A stretch of DNA of 64,000 nucleotides. Origin: Plasmodium malariae (taxonomy: Eukaryota; Apicomplexa; Aconoidasida; Haemosporida; Plasmodiidae). Shown piece after piece: positions 13,526-27,980 of this stretch. The notes beneath the pieces are model-generated. The model was given only the letters and a program-made list of their open reading frames with translations. It was not told the origin of the DNA and made no database searches. The stretch is from positions 2,024,001-2,088,000 of the forward strand of contig NC_041784.1 in assembly GCF_900090045.1 (NCBI RefSeq). Direction: 5' to 3'. Made by a program: the position numbers and the translations under genes. The number at the start of each line of letters is the position of its first letter. Within the stretch, counting starts at the first letter, position 1.

Positions 13526-15460
13526 TTATATTTATTTAAAATATTTTTAAATTATTTTCAAAGTTTATTGCATTTTGTGTAGTATATCTATTTAAGTGAT
13601 CATTATATAAACAAATATATATTTCATTATAGATGTGAAGAATACATATATATTGAATTATAGAGGTAGTATAACAAATAATTAGCATTAAAAATATAAA
13701 AAAGTGGAAATTTTTAAAATATATGTTTTTGTAGAAATGTATAAACATAATCCTATTAAAATAATTAATGTTTTAAATTAGATAAATAATACATATTATA
13801 TATAAAAATAGAATATTTGTTTGAATATTTTATTTTTTGTGGATATTGGAATATATAAGTGATGAAACTATAAAAATATTATACTGAAAACTGAAATTTA
13901 ATACTGTTTTATATTTAGCTTGTGTTATTTGCACAAATTAAAAATTGATAATATACTTTATTAAATATAAAAAAGATGTAATTTGGAATATATTTAAAAT
14001 TTATGTATATATATATAAACGGAAATTTACACATTATATTTGAGATATATATACATTATAAGAATGAAAATTAAATATTTTACTTGGAAATTAATGTATA
14101 AGTATGTAACTTATTAATGTAAGAAACGTACAAATAATTTAGTAAAATATAGATATTAGTTTTAAGAAAATATTTATAAATGTTGTTTAGAAAAGTCAAA
14201 TGGTGCTAAAATTGAAAATTTTTTATTTATATATATGGAACAATTTTATTTTATAGTTAAAAAACTTTTAATATATTATATGTGGATTACCATAAATTCA
14301 TGATATAAATTAATTTGTATAATATATATAAAAATTAACTATGAGTAAATATTAAATGTTACAAAAGAGAGAGAAAAAGTAGAAGAAACTAAGAAAAAAC
14401 CTTAATGAATATCATAAGGCAAATAATTTATATTTTAAAAAAGTAAAAATATAATAATTTTAATTTCTGTAAATGTTTTTTTTTTTTGGAAATTTAAAAA
14501 TAGTATATAAAATTTTTCTTTTTTTTTCCATTTTAAGTTTATTATATATTTACTTGGAAAATATTGTGATTTAAGACCAATATTGAAAGGCCATATTTCA
14601 AATTGTTACAATTATTTTTGTTAGTGCAATATTTTTGTAATTACTACCATTTTCCCATAATACATAAGAAATCGAAATATTTTTAAATGAAATATTTTTG
14701 CAGTTAAAGGGTTTTTTAATAAAATATTATTTATTTATATATTTAAGTTAATCCCTTATTCCGAACCTTTAAAATGTGTACTTTATATATTTTTAAAAGA
14801 ATAAATAAAAATTAATATATTTCCATAAAATTAGTAAAGGATGAACATCTAAATCATATATTTTAGAAGATTATATTGTTATTCATTCTGATTTGATACA
14901 AATATATTTTAAATAAAATTATTTTATTTGTTATATTTTTAAATTAATGAAATTATATGCAAATAATTTTATAGAAATATATCTCTAATCTTCCAATTTT
15001 TTTTTTTGTTTTTTTTTTACTATATCTGTATATCTTCTAAATATATGTAGTTAATAAAAAAAAAATTAAAATCTTAAGTTAAAGTGAAACTACTTCATTA
15101 GTAATAAGATAAATTAAACTTAATTAAAATTTTTTATTTTCAAATATTATGGTACATAAGTAGAAATATCAGTCCTTGTATGCTTGAAGAATATATATTT
15201 TTTCGTATATTAAGTATTACTATATATATAAGGTTTTTTAAATATATAATGCATTATAATTTATTCTATGTTATTGAGGAATAATTAATACATATATTTT
15301 AAATTATATAAAACAAAATGTTGCTTTTTACATTTATTATTATTAAAATTAATATTTTATTAAATATAACTAATTTTTACAATATACCATGTTTATAATA
15401 CTAGAATTATTAATAGAATAGCACATTAAAATTAGTAATTATCATCTTAAAATTAGAGAA
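13526..15460. other. Intergenic AT-rich stretch, no gene seen
   Basis: The minus-strand frame 13536-13748 is a low-complexity Ile/Tyr/Phe product with no supporting features. The region ends at the conserved element upstream of the fam-type pseudogene at 15890. Confidence 0.45.
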
Positions 15461-15461
15461 A

Positions 15462-15640
15462 TCTATTATACATATTCTCTACATTTTCTATAGTATATAA
15501 ACTCAATATATATATATTATAAGAAGCTCCATATTTATTTCTTAATTGTGAATATTATTAATAAAAGAATTATATAATTAATGCACTAGAGTAAAAAAAA
15601 TTAAATTATATATTTTAAATGTTTTTGAATCAGTTAAAAT
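15462..15640 (+). promoter_or_regulatory. Conserved upstream element of the fam gene cassettes (copy 1)
   Basis: A TATTCTCTACATTTTCTATAG core followed by TATAAACTCAATAT lies about 400 bp before the ATG at 15890. About 90 bp further on comes a second conserved piece (TTAATGCACTAGAGTA, then TTATATATTTTAAATGTTT). The same two pieces in the same order recur before all four intact fam genes. It is probably promoter or 5' UTR; the function is inferred from position and conservation only. Confidence 0.5.
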
Positions 15641-15889
15641 TACTCTATTTTATTGAAATTCAGTTTTCTTTTAAGGAACGTTATAATGATAATGAAATAA
15701 TATATTTTTAAGGTTATTTTACTTTGTATGTGTGTTAAAGTTTACTATAGTTATATAAATTTTACTAATTATTTAAAAATAATAAATTAAAATTTTTTAT
15801 TCATATAGCACCCCTTATAATTAGAAGTATACAATATTATTATTAGTACATTGCATACCGAATATATGGGGATATTGAAAATTTGTAAG

Positions 15890-16737
15890 ATGGAAAATAA
15901 AACTAAGTCAATTATTATTATTATAATTGCTATGTTTATGCTTAAAACTTGGTATTGTCATTTTTATAATGATACGGTATAATAATATTATTTAATAATA
16001 TTTGAATTATTCTTATTTTACGTATTTTAATATTTTTAATACTATTTTATTCTGTTAAATTATGGATTTTATTAAATAAGAAGTATCTAAAATTTATTTT
16101 GTTAAGATATTTTTAACAATTAATTGTATGAAAATTGTAACCTTTGTGAAAAGTTATGTCCAGTAAATTATGAATTTCTAGTAGAATATAAACAAACTAA
16201 AGATTCATATATTTTGAGTTTAAAGGATGATATGCTAAATAATGAAGATAAGAAGAAGGAAAAAAACAAATGATCTAATATAAATTTATTAAATAAGGTG
16301 CATACTATACAGAAATTGGTGATTATAATAGTGGAATATTTGATAGAAAACATTTTCATTTTGAAAAAATGGGGATAAAAAAAAAACATTACTATAATTT
16401 TATTGAAAAAAGGAGGAGAATTATATATATAAGTTTATAGAAAATAGTATTTAGATGATACGGATTTGGAGTTCCTATTATTTGTCTTTTTATCTTGCTA
16501 GGATTAGGATACCCCATATCTCATCGTTATAGTGTGGTGGAAGGAATAAGGGGGAAACTCGTAGAATTACTTCCAGTATTTTATGATGACCTCGATAAGG
16601 TATTAAAGGTTTGTGAAATGAGTATAATATTATATAGTGTAGTCATCGTTATTTTATCAATTATACTTACAGTAGTGATTTATACGATCTTAAGAAATAA
16701 TGAAAAATATCAAAAAATTAAATATAGGAATAGGTAA
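15890..16737 (+). pseudogene. fam-l-type (FHFEKK type) exported protein, pseudogene
   Basis: Exon 1 (15890-15976) is intact: 29 codons, signal-peptide-like (SIIIIIIAMFMLKTWYCHFY), GT donor at 15977, phase 0. The 130-bp intron ends at AG 16105-16106. Exon 2 aligns by eye with the FHFEKK-type genes at 32506 and 54553 but is broken. There is apparent loss of phase at the acceptor, TAA at 16121, TGA at 16271, a one-base deletion near 16302, TAG at 16438 and TGA at 16456. Recognisable blocks remain: the YKQTKDS region, GIFDRKHFHFEK, the first membrane segment, the second membrane segment and the tail ILRNNEKYQKIKY. The PEXEL-like arginine codon (exon 2 codon 23, 16172-16174) is now GAA (Glu). It cannot make the family protein. 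Labelling this sequence type fam-l rather than fam-m is from memory. Confidence 0.85.
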
Positions 16738-19700
16738 AATATAAATCAAGGAATACGTTTCTTTGGGGTAAATGAATCTTTAGTATGAAATGATATCTAT
16801 AATATCTTTTGTTTTGCGCTTAATGAGCATACCTTATTTGTTTACATTTAATAGATGTTTATAATTAAATTAGCCTAAATAATTTGTAACAATAAAAAAA
16901 TATATTCTCTGTTTTTTGCTTATTTAAAAGTTATAAATTTTTTTAATGTGTATTATAATGTATTGCCATAATTTAATGAAACATTATAATTAATATATAT
17001 ATTTATATAGAGAAAATGACTTCTATGAAATGTTTTATATTTTTTCTATAAAATTTATATATAATAAAACAATATATATAATTGTACTAAATGCTCATGT
17101 TATTTTATACTAGAATTATAAAAAATGATATATTTTGTATTTCAATAAAATACTGTTTAAATTTATTATTTGATAACACCTTTAATAAAATGTATCATTA
17201 TTTTTAACTTAAAAACGAATTTGCATTGTTTTGTATTCATTGTAATGATGTAATAGTATAATTATTTCAAAAAGATATATTCACTATAAAACAACTTTTT
17301 TGATAAGTATGTTAAATTATATATTTATTAGATTACCGTATTAAAAAGATTTTTTTTATTTTTCGTTTTAATTGTATAAAAGTAATATATAATAAAATAA
17401 TATCCTTATAATTGTGGTTTATTTATAATTGTTGAATAACTTATGAATTATAAAAGCTTCAGAATAAAATTTAGGTGTAATGTCATTTAATTCATTTTAA
17501 TTTTTCATAAATAAGGTGTTAATTATATTTTGGAAAATTTAATAAAATATATATTATACTGAAAATTTATAAATAAATAAACTATATAAATATTTTTCTT
17601 CTTTATATATTTATAGTATTAGCATAATAAATTAAATGTAATATTATATTAATAGATAAATGTTTTATATTGCTTTGGTTTTCTAACTTTGTTTTTCTGT
17701 AATAATATATATGTAAATATGTGTTATACATTTATATAAAAAAAAATTATCATTAAGGTTTATGAAAATAAACATATACTCTTTACAATTATACATTATT
17801 ATGTAGATGTTTATGCATAAAATGTTGTTATATTTTTTGTTTATAAGTGTTTTACTTATAGTGTTAATGTTAATTTAATATGTGTATAAATATATATATT
17901 TTATTAATTAACAATTAGTAATATTTTTAAATTAATAACTATTATTCCTTGAACAAAATAAAAGTGAAATATGAAATATTTATTTGTATATAATTTATAA
18001 GTACAAAATATTGTTTTATTTCTTACATATTTCTTGATACGTTATATTAAAATGTTATTCTACTTTTTTTATAATATATAATTAATTATATATAAGGTGT
18101 AAAGTTCTGTATGCGATAGTTTTGAGAGTAAATTTAATAAATAATTTCATTTATTAAATTTGATTTTTCATAGATTCTCATGAAATTTATTGTACAGTAT
18201 TAATATATGTTTTAGCTATCATAACTGTATACATTTAAAAAGTATCTTTTAATAATTTAAATAATACATGCAAATGTTTATTGTTGTATCTGTATACTTA
18301 GTTTCTAGGTGAATATGACCAGTATATATTGAAATATTTGCATAGAAAATGTGAATATATTACTTTTATGAATTTAAATAAGAACTGTCTATATATTTTT
18401 TTTTATAATATTAAATATTATTATATTTTATTAAAATATTTATTTCTATGAATGTAACATGTATGTACATGAATATATATGGACTAATCTTCTGTGGTAA
18501 CATGCTTTTTCTTTTCTATATTTCCATATATTATAAGAAATAATTATATTTAGAAACAGAAAGAATTATGTTTTATTTAATACATGATTAATTGGGAACG
18601 ATCTAAAAATTGAGAAGACCATATATTATTATTTGAAATTTTACGGAAATTTTTGCTTTGAAATATATTAAAGTACTTTTGTTTCCTGTATATCATGTTA
18701 GGACTATTATTATGTTTACTCTTACATTGTTCGCACTAAATTTAAGTACATAATTGTAAAAATATGTATAAATTTTTAACTTTCATTTTGGTTATGCATA
18801 ATTATAAAAATATTCTGTGAAATCGTAAAAGCTGTTAAAAAAGTTTTACATACTTCATATTAATAGTTGGTCAAGAAATAAATTAATAGGTACAATTAAA
18901 TCCTAGGTGTTGAAGAAAATTGTAGAAATACAAGGAAATATAAGTTTATTATTAAGGGTAATTTATAGAAAATTTTGAATAATTTTTTGTAATTGTTAAA
19001 TATTAAAATTCAGTGAAACTAGGATAAAATTCATATGCATAGAATGCCATATGTAAAGTCACTTTTGCTTTACTTATTTAACCATTATACGGAATTTACA
19101 GAATATATAATTCTAAAAATACTATAATTAAGATATTATTATTTATCATATTTATAATTTAAGTAGTCTAATATTTTTTTTTTTTATGCTTGTTATTCAT
19201 GATATTTCGCCAAGAGTAATAGTTATATAAATTTTTTATTTATATTATATGAACGAAAAATTGCTTCTATTATTATTTTTAGTGTATTTAATTTTATTGG
19301 ATAAAATGCATTATAATAATGCACAAACATTATATATTCATCTAAAATATTTTTAAAGTGAAGATAATGTTTTATATTTTATAAAATTCACCATTTAAAA
19401 AAAAATAATATATTAAGTAAAGCAAGTAAGATATTTTAATTAAGAACAAAAAAAAAAAAAAAAATTAGATTTTTTCTATTTTTATTTATAAAGGATTATA
19501 ATTTAGAAAAATTAGAATAAAGAAAACAAATATATAAAAAAAAAAATAAATAAATAAATATAAAAATCAGTGAAAAAACGATGTATCTATAGTTACTAAG
19601 GTATCAAATAGTAATTTATTTCATGTTTTATGAATCTTTATATGTATTCATACTTTTTATTTTTGCATTATATAATAAGCGGATATATATTATATACATA

Positions 19701-20689
19701 TTATATTATGTGCCATTAAAATAATATGTATACAGTTAACAACATATAATATTCTGATTAAATAAAAGAATTAACTATAATATATTATAATATAATAAAA
19801 AAAAGTTATACATTTAAATTACATTTTTAATAGTATAATTATTTACTTCAGTATTTAAATGTAACAATAAATTTCAGAATATATATTTGATACAATATAG
19901 AAAAAAAACTTTTTTTTTTTTATCAATTTTTCTTTTATAAGTTTAAAAATCAGGATTTAGTTCCAACATTGAATTTTTTTCTTCTTTTTATTGCTTATTT
20001 CATTCTTTTTTATATATGCACTTTTGTATATATTTAAATTTCTGTTCATTGTATTATATAGACACTGTTTAATTTTTTAGTTTCTGCAGTCTATATTTTT
20101 AGTTTTATTTTTCATTTTATTAACTATTTTGGAAATCCTTTCATATGTTTACATATATATATGTGTAATTAGTATAATGTATATATATAAATATATTTTT
20201 AAAATTTTCTTTTCTTCAAATTTTCAGTTTTTCTTTTATCTACATTTTATAATATTATTTTATTTATTTTATTTTTTAGAATTATTATTTCAGAAGATAA
20301 GGTTATAAAATAAACAATTATTAAATATTAATAGTATGACTTTATGAAAAAATTATTAAATCTAAGAAAAAATTGTATTTGAATTTTGTCATTTCAACAA
20401 AGTTACTGAATAGTCAATATATTAATGAACGGTTATAATAATTGTTTTGATATGTATAATTATAAATGTCAAACTTATTCTGTTTTTTCATGCTTGTGTA
20501 TTACTTTTAATAGTATCTTTACTTATTTACCGATTGTTCTTTTATAAATAAAAAAACATAAAAAAAAGAATAATTGAAGTAGTTAAGAATATGTACATTG
20601 TAATAATATGCATATGAAAATAATGAAAAATACGAATTCCTTTTTTTATATTACATATATCTATATTAGGAGAACTTATTCTTAGTAAA
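16738..20689. other. Intergenic AT-rich stretch, no gene seen
   Basis: No exon-like segment was found. An A16-17 run lies near 19448-19465. Part of the start may be the 3' flank of the fam pseudogene. Confidence 0.45.
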
Positions 20690-23110
20690 AAAAAGTTAAT
20701 TTAAGAAAGGATAGGATGGAAAATAAGGAAAACAATGATTGATAAATCTATGAAAATACGCTACGAAAACAAATGAAAATAAGAAAAAAATATAAAAAGA
20801 AAAAAATCATAAAGTATGGTAATGTATAATAATAAATATATAAGTATAACGCACATTTAAACAAAATTTTTTTTTTTTTTTAACATGTTTACCTTTTTAA
20901 GGAAGCAATTGATAAGATGTTTTCTACAATAAAAAGATAAATATTAACATAAATGACAAATGCAAAACGGGCATGAAAGAAAAAAACAAAAAGGAAGTGT
21001 AAAAGTTTGAAAATATGTTTTATTTTATTTTTACTTTCTTATTTATATATGAAATTGAAAAAACATGAAAATAAATCTATAATTATGTACAATCTTTGGA
21101 AATGGTAACATAAGAATTGAAAAACATTTTCGAAGAATTTTTATAAGTCATGCTGCTATACTGTACAGATGAATGTGTACTTACGTATGTGCATAAAGAT
21201 ATACACATATATATAGACTTTCCATAGAATGATCTATCATTTTACATATATCAACATTTATATATATCTATTACATAGAATGAATATTTGTTTTTATAAG
21301 TACTAAAACACTTTAACATATTTGACAATATCATTAAAAGTATTAAACCAAGAATTATCTCTTCATAAAAGAAGAGAATATTAAAAATTTATAACAAATA
21401 AATGAAATTAAATGCATTTTACATGGAATGCTTTATCGTTTCCACCTTAATCATTCCATCTATTTCTTATTATGACTGAGCTTCATACGAGCATATGTAA
21501 ATTTTTTTTGTGTTATCCTCACAATAGAAGGCGAGCCAAATAATGAAATTCCATAAGAAATGTACTTTTATGAAGTCACCTATTTGTACATGAACCATTT
21601 AAAACAAAGTAAATTGGATACTATATTTGTTGTCGGAAAGTAATTTAATGCGTATAAATAAATGAAATAATTTGAGTGCAAAGTTGAGATAATATGTTTG
21701 TATATTCATATGAAGTATTATTCATAAGTGAATGCTTATTTATGAATATAACTCTAATAAATTATATATACTAGCTTTCTTACATATGATATCATGTTTA
21801 TATTGAAAAGTCCTCACTGGGAGTACATATGCGCCTACATGAACACATACGTACATGTACACATGTATATATATACGCACATATGCATATGAACATATAT
21901 GTACATACATATATATACGCGTAAATACATATACGAATACATATATGCGCACATATATAAAAACATTTGCATACTAGGTATATATTTATGTGTTTTTACT
22001 CACAGTAGGATCTTATGATACCCCACTGCATATGTATACATGTGAGAGAAAGTTTATGCTTACATCAAAGAATGAGACAAATCATAAAATTCTTATAAAT
22101 ATCAGGGGAGTAGAACACCAATGCATAAAATATATTGAAGCAGATATTTAACTCAGGGATGTAATTAAAGAAGAGGAGAAGAAAATATATGTTTGATAGA
22201 TCATCTTAACATGATATTGCTTAAATTATTTAGATGAACAACAAATTAGTCTCAAAACTAACCAGATTATATCACGTCTAAGTTACATATGTATTTTTTA
22301 TTACTTTTATTAAAGATTTTTATTCAAGGTTTTAATTAGCATATTCGTAGTAAGCACGGAGGAAGTACAAATACGAGTGTAAAAACGGAAAATGAATAAA
22401 ATGCATGGATATAATGCTGAAACAGATATATTATTAATTAGTCGTACTTCTATGTAGGAGAGTTTATATGTAAATGTTGGTGTATATATGAATAAGATGA
22501 ATTTACATTTAAATTGGACATATTTTGAATATTCACTATGCATAAACAAGCATGTAAAGGTATACATTTATAGTAATAAAAAAAAATGAATAAAAAACTT
22601 GCACATTCAAATATGAATATAATAAATTAAATCATTTGTAACTTAAAAAGAAAAGAAAATTATACTATAATTTTTATTGTTCTCTTTTGTAAAAATTACA
22701 TTAGATATATATATGAAAACTTATTTTTAATATGAAAGTTTTAAATATTTTTTGAAAAAAATAAATTAATTAGAAAAATTAAATAGCATTAAAGTATTAG
22801 AGTGGAATGAAACACAAGTAAATAAAACTTGTAATGATCATAAATTTCATGCTTATTCTAAGATAAATATTTTTGTGTGTACAGTATTCATAGATCTCAT
22901 AGTAATAATATTTTCGAAGTGCCCTAATAATTCTATTATAAGGATAACTGAAAAAATATTAACGCAACAATAGAAAAATAATAATATCATAGAGTATGCG
23001 GATAAAAAGTATTAATATATTTTTAAACTAAATATTAAAATAAAAAAAGTTCTATAGCGCATTACTATAGTGACATTAATAACATCTATTAAAAGAAATA
23101 TATAATATTG
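20690..23110. repeat. Non-coding repeat block A (direct, diverged copy of 61620-64000)
   Basis: This block shares a colinear series of landmarks with 61620-64000 at a nearly constant offset of about 40.9 kb. They include AAAAAGGAAGTGTAAAAG (about 20990), a CATGCTGCTATACTGTA site (about 21150), a GAGCTTCATA site (about 21478), GAAATAATTTGAGTGCAAAG (about 21664), ATTAAAGATTTTTAT (about 22308), GGAATGAAACACA (about 22804) and AAATATTAAAATAAAAAAAG (about 23030). The block opens purine-rich and carries an ACATAT/TGCATA-rich simple-sequence zone at about 21830-21960. Local GC is above the flanks. Open frames inside it (21740-21952 and 22310-22567, minus) have no counterpart in the other copy, so I do not call them genes. 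Role unknown; possibly a structural subtelomeric element or a non-coding transcript. Confidence 0.65.
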
Positions 23111-25161
23111 TCTTAAAAGGTATACTTAAGAAAAATAGTTATTACAAGTTATATTATATCTATAAGACAACAAAACGTATTAAGAGATTAATATAAATAT
23201 ATATATGAATTAATATTTATATATATATTTAATAATATCGTTAATTAATCTTGTAAAGTTTTCCAAAGAATCTAATAAAAAATTTCAACAAAAAATGTGA
23301 ATTATTTATAGAATATTCTTTTATTTTGATGAATAATATAAATATTTAATTTTAATTGACGCGAATATTTTTAACAAATATTACATGTATAATATAATTT
23401 GAGAAAAAATAAATTCTCCTAAAATTTGACAACAATAATAAATATGAAACATTTGAAAATAATTGTAGTTTAGAAGCTTATGAATTCAAATGATTTTTAT
23501 CATTATATACTCTGTATAATAGTATTAATTATTCAATTAAAATCTTAACATTTCTATATAAACACGAATTTATAAATTTTGACAAATGTGTATCCAAATG
23601 AAAGATGTACTTAATGTTCTTGATAAATGAATATTTTTAAATATATATATATATATATGAAAATCTTAAGTAAAAAAGTTTATTAACTTATTTTTACATA
23701 ATTCTCATAATGTATTATACTGGTAATTTAAAGTTTTTTATATTGTTTTTTTAAAAAACTAATTTGTTTACACACGTTTGAATGAATTAATATGGTATTG
23801 TCAAAATAATATATTAATACATTGTATTTTTATGAGTATTTACGTTCACTACATTCAGCGAACATTATGAAATATAACTATTTCTGATTTTATATGTATA
23901 TTTTATAAAATGTCTAATTTATTTTATGCTAATAGATGTAGTTTAATTTATGATTCTGAGTAATATTTATTAATAAATAAATAAAGAATATACAAAATTT
24001 TATCTCCTTCGAAAAAATGTTAAAATTTAAAGTAATGCATTAAATATTTTCCTAAATTTTTTTATATGTTATTTTACGTTATCTTTTTGTACTATTTAAC
24101 GATATCATTTTTTTCTTAAATTATTTTATTTACAATAATTGTTTACTGGAATTTTGTTTTGAGTATCTTATTTACTAAATGTTTTAATTTAATAATATTT
24201 TTCTCCTTTTATATTATGATCATTTCTATAGATCTTATAAACTTATATTAATTTTTTTAAAAAAATAAAATAATAAATAATTATAAATTACTTAATTCTT
24301 AAATTTAATAAAATTAACTTATAATAAACAAAATGTATTATTTTAAGTTATACAAATATTATAGTATGACACTTATAATAAGATAGTACAAAAATATAAG
24401 AGTGTTAAACTGGATGGTACTTTTTAAAATAGAAAATTGTGTACATTAATTAAATCCTAGAATATAATTTTTATATTATTATAGTATAAGTGCTCTACAC
24501 GTCATAGGTTTATAGCACATATACGAATAAATATCTGCCCAATATAAAAATTGTCTTTTTTTATTTTTTCTTTTCATTTAATTTTATAAATACTATTGTA
24601 CTCCATACATCAATTTATATTTTTCAAATATCATATAATGTTTAAAAGGTATAAAATACATAATGAAGTAGGCTTATTCTTAAAAATAATAAGGAAAAAA
24701 TTAATTAATATGTTCTATATATAAAATAAAGTATCTATTCTCTCCTCATATATCTTTTTTATTATAATTATGAACAAAGATTTTTATGAAGTAAAAAGCT
24801 ATCTTATTTTAATTTAGTCGTGGAAATTATTGCTAATAAAAATTTAGAATTCTTCTGTTAGAATATTAATATATATATATATATCTTTTTTTTTTGGGAA
24901 TATATAAATAATTTTAGATGTACAAAAACTGATATATGTTGTGTTGCCTTTTTTATAATAACTTTCTTTAAAATATTTAAAGGAATATATTTAAAAGTAT
25001 ATTTGCTTTTTTATACCCCTTGTATTTTATTTATGTAATTTTATTCTTTTTTAAAACATAAAATAACAGCGCAAATAAATATATATTATAATTGCTATTT
25101 TGTAGATAAAGCGTTATTATTTTACCTAATTAAAAATATTATAACATCAAAACATCCTAAT
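23111..25161. other. Intergenic AT-rich stretch, no gene seen
   Basis: It contains an (AT)9 tract at 23641-23658. No gene, RNA or structured repeat was recognised. Confidence 0.45.
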
Positions 25162-26022
25162 ATGATAGAAAAAATATAATCTTTTATTATATTAAACATA
25201 CTTATTATATTTTTTATTGGGAATGTTTTAATTTATGTTATGCGGTATAATAGAAACATAGCTGATAATATTTCGTATATTATTTGATACCTAAAGTTGA
25301 ATATACATATAAATTAATTTTTATTATTTGTATGTAAATTTATTATATCATAAAAATTTAAAGTAATTTTTTTTTATTGAACTGTAATTTAGGTAATTCT
25401 TTAGACAAATAAAGCAGTGAATATGGAATCTTTAGTCCAACAACTAATATATTATTATCATAAAATGAGAAAGAACAAACAATTTACTATTAAAGATATA
25501 TTATATGATATTAGATAAGATGATTCAGAAAATGAAGGTAATAATATTTACTCAGCATATGGTATAAATGATAGTTTAAGGTTAAACATAATTCAAATGC
25601 TACAGATAATAAATTATTTAAGAAATTAGAGTCGGCTATATGTAAGCCCCTTGAGGTGATAAATATATTTATCTTTTGGAAATCTGTTATATAGAGTGTT
25701 TAGTCCTGCATATATTTGCCAAAAAATTTACCTATCCTACAAAAAAAACAGGTTTAAAGAATTTAGAAGATATGAGTAGCCCTTAGTATTTACTTTACAG
25801 GAATACATTCTATTATAGTATTTTTATTTTTTATTGCATTATGAAATTTATTGTTTATTAGAGAATGAATTACTGAGAATATTATTTTGCTCTAATGAGA
25901 AAGGTACAACTGTATTGTATTTTGTTGCTTTAATATGTATTTTAAAGTTTATTTATATACTGGTAAAATTTTAAAAACCCATAGATAGAGTAGGAGAAAA
26001 TGAAATGATGTCCCGTTTATAA
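25162..26022 (+). pseudogene. Decayed two-exon exported-protein gene, family unrecognised
   Basis: A signal-type exon 1 starts at ATG 25162 and has a hydrophobic stretch (SFIILNILIIFFIGNVLIYV) interrupted by one TAA. It ends near 25244 at a GT donor. The intron runs to AG at 25391-25392. Exon 2 begins like other exported-protein exons (NSLDK, then SSEYGIFSPTTNILLS) and then shows coding scraps in shifting frames (KQFTIKDILYDIR; DDSENEGNNIYSAYGINDS; DNKLFKKLESAICKPLEV). A late hydrophobic segment (TVLYFVALICILKFIYILVKF) precedes a short tail ending in TAA 26020-26022. Multiple stops and frame changes make it a pseudogene. The PEXEL position reads NILLS, without the arginine. Confidence 0.5.
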
Positions 26023-27550
26023 TACATATACTGTTTTCAAAAATAATATTTATCACTAATCTAAATAAGTTTTGCTTTATGCTTAATAAAATAATATTCT
26101 TAGAAAAAAGAATTGTATTTTAATAAATTTTTTCTTATGGGACCTACATATTATAAAAGTATACACTCATGAACAAAAGTAAAGAAAAATATGTTAAATA
26201 TTTTTAATAGTACGAATGTTTCTACTTTTGATTATTTATAATACTGAATTTTTTGGCGTAATTTAGTACTGTTATACATTGCATAATAATGTATATATAT
26301 ATAAAGATATAAACGTGAAATTGATATTTCTCGATATTTACATTATAAATATGTGTTTTATAAGCACAAAATATATATACAATTTGTATCATATGGATTC
26401 ACATTATGGTAAATATGTAGACGTTTAATTTAATATTAAAAACACAGTTAATATAACTTTAATAATCTACTGGAGAATTTTATATTTTTAAAAATTATAT
26501 TTTTTTCTTCTATAGTTTTATGTGATCATTTGAATTAACTTTTAAAAACATATGTTATACATTAGTTTTATTTTCTTTATATTACGTTTTTCTTCATATA
26601 GTAAAATAAAAGCCGTATTTGTTTTTGTGTTTAAATGTATTTTTTATTTAAAAGTAAACATAACAAGTTATATTTATAGAAAAAATATTATATGAAATAT
26701 ATGTTTTATAACATGATGCTATGTTTTTTTCAATATATTTTTTTTATTATTCATGTATGAAATTAGAAAACAATAATAATATAATTCTTTTTTAAAGTAG
26801 CAATTATTAATATAATATCATCGTTTTAACAATTCATGAAGAATTATTTTTAAATGTGGATCTTGAAATTTCCTCAGATTACATTTTATCTTACGTATTT
26901 GTTGGAGCTACGAACTTTTTTAAAAAATTACTTGGACAACTGTGAAATATACACAAATAATAAAAAATTATATTTATTTTACTATTGAAATAATTAAACA
27001 ACTTAATAATATTACCTATAATATTCTTATTTAATGTACTTTGTACAAAATTACTCTAAAAATATTTGTATCTTCTTTCTCATATTTCTAATAAATATAT
27101 ATATAACATTGAAAAAATAAGAAGTAATTTAAAAAAATTCGATAAATTTTTAAACTTTTCTTGCATATATAATAGTATGAATTACATATAATTAAATACT
27201 ATAACCTGTATTAATTAAATTAAAAAATTAATGGATTCTTTTATATATTTTTTAATATATGCTTTTGTTGTACGTTAAGTCATATACTATAAATTTGATA
27301 CTATAAATGCATTATATATCATAAAATAAAGCGTATGTTTATAAAGGATCTAATGGCATTAATATAAAGTAAATAAAACAGAAAGTTATAAAAAGTATTA
27401 TTTTCTTAATTTATTATTATATTGTTATAACAATTAATAATATTATGGGAATAACTAATTTTTCCATAATATAAATGTCATAGTGTTTTAATTATTAATA
27501 AGAAAATATCAATTAAGTGAGTAATACTTCACTTGATGTAGAGAAAAATG
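26023..27550. other. Intergenic AT-rich stretch, no gene seen
   Basis: No exon-like segment seen. It ends at the conserved upstream element of the gene at 27981. Confidence 0.45.
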
Positions 27551-27725
27551 TATTATCTATATTCTCTACATTCTATATTCTCTATGTACTCCATACTTCT
27601 AAATATTATAAACTCATGTATATGATTTTTTATTTGATTTTTTAAATTAATAAAATAATTATTTAATTAGTTTACTATATAAAATAAATAATTTATATAT
27701 TTTGAATTTTTATTGATGAATTCAA
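27551..27725 (+). promoter_or_regulatory. Conserved upstream element of the fam gene cassettes (copy 2)
   Basis: TATTATCTATATTCTCTACA, then TTCTATATTCTC and a TAAACTCATGTA piece, lie about 410 bp before the ATG at 27981. They are followed by the second conserved piece (ATTTAATTAGTTTACTATAT, then TTATATATTTTGAATTT). In this copy the TATTCTCTA core appears twice in a row. Confidence 0.5.
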
Positions 27726-27980
27726 TTTATATCATATTTTGTAAAGTTAAATTGTTATAAATAATATAATATAATATAACAATTTTAGAATATATATTTG
27801 AAGTTATATTTTTTTTTCTCCCTTGTAAAACAAATTGCGGTTAAATAATATTTGTTATGATTTTATGAAAAAAAAAAACTAATTAAATAATAATAATAGA
27901 GTTCTATATGATTAAAACTATATTATGTTATTGTTAATTATATCGTTTCTCAATTTATTACTGTATTAAATACTTATATT

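Noticed and set aside
16168..16389. 73-codon open frame on the minus strand
   Set aside because: Antisense to exon 2 of the fam-type pseudogene; the hydrophobic product is the mirror of the Lys-rich sense strand.
21740..22567. 70- and 85-codon minus-strand frames
   Set aside because: They lie in repeat block A; the aligned part of block B has no equivalent frame, and the first is translated ACATAT simple sequence.
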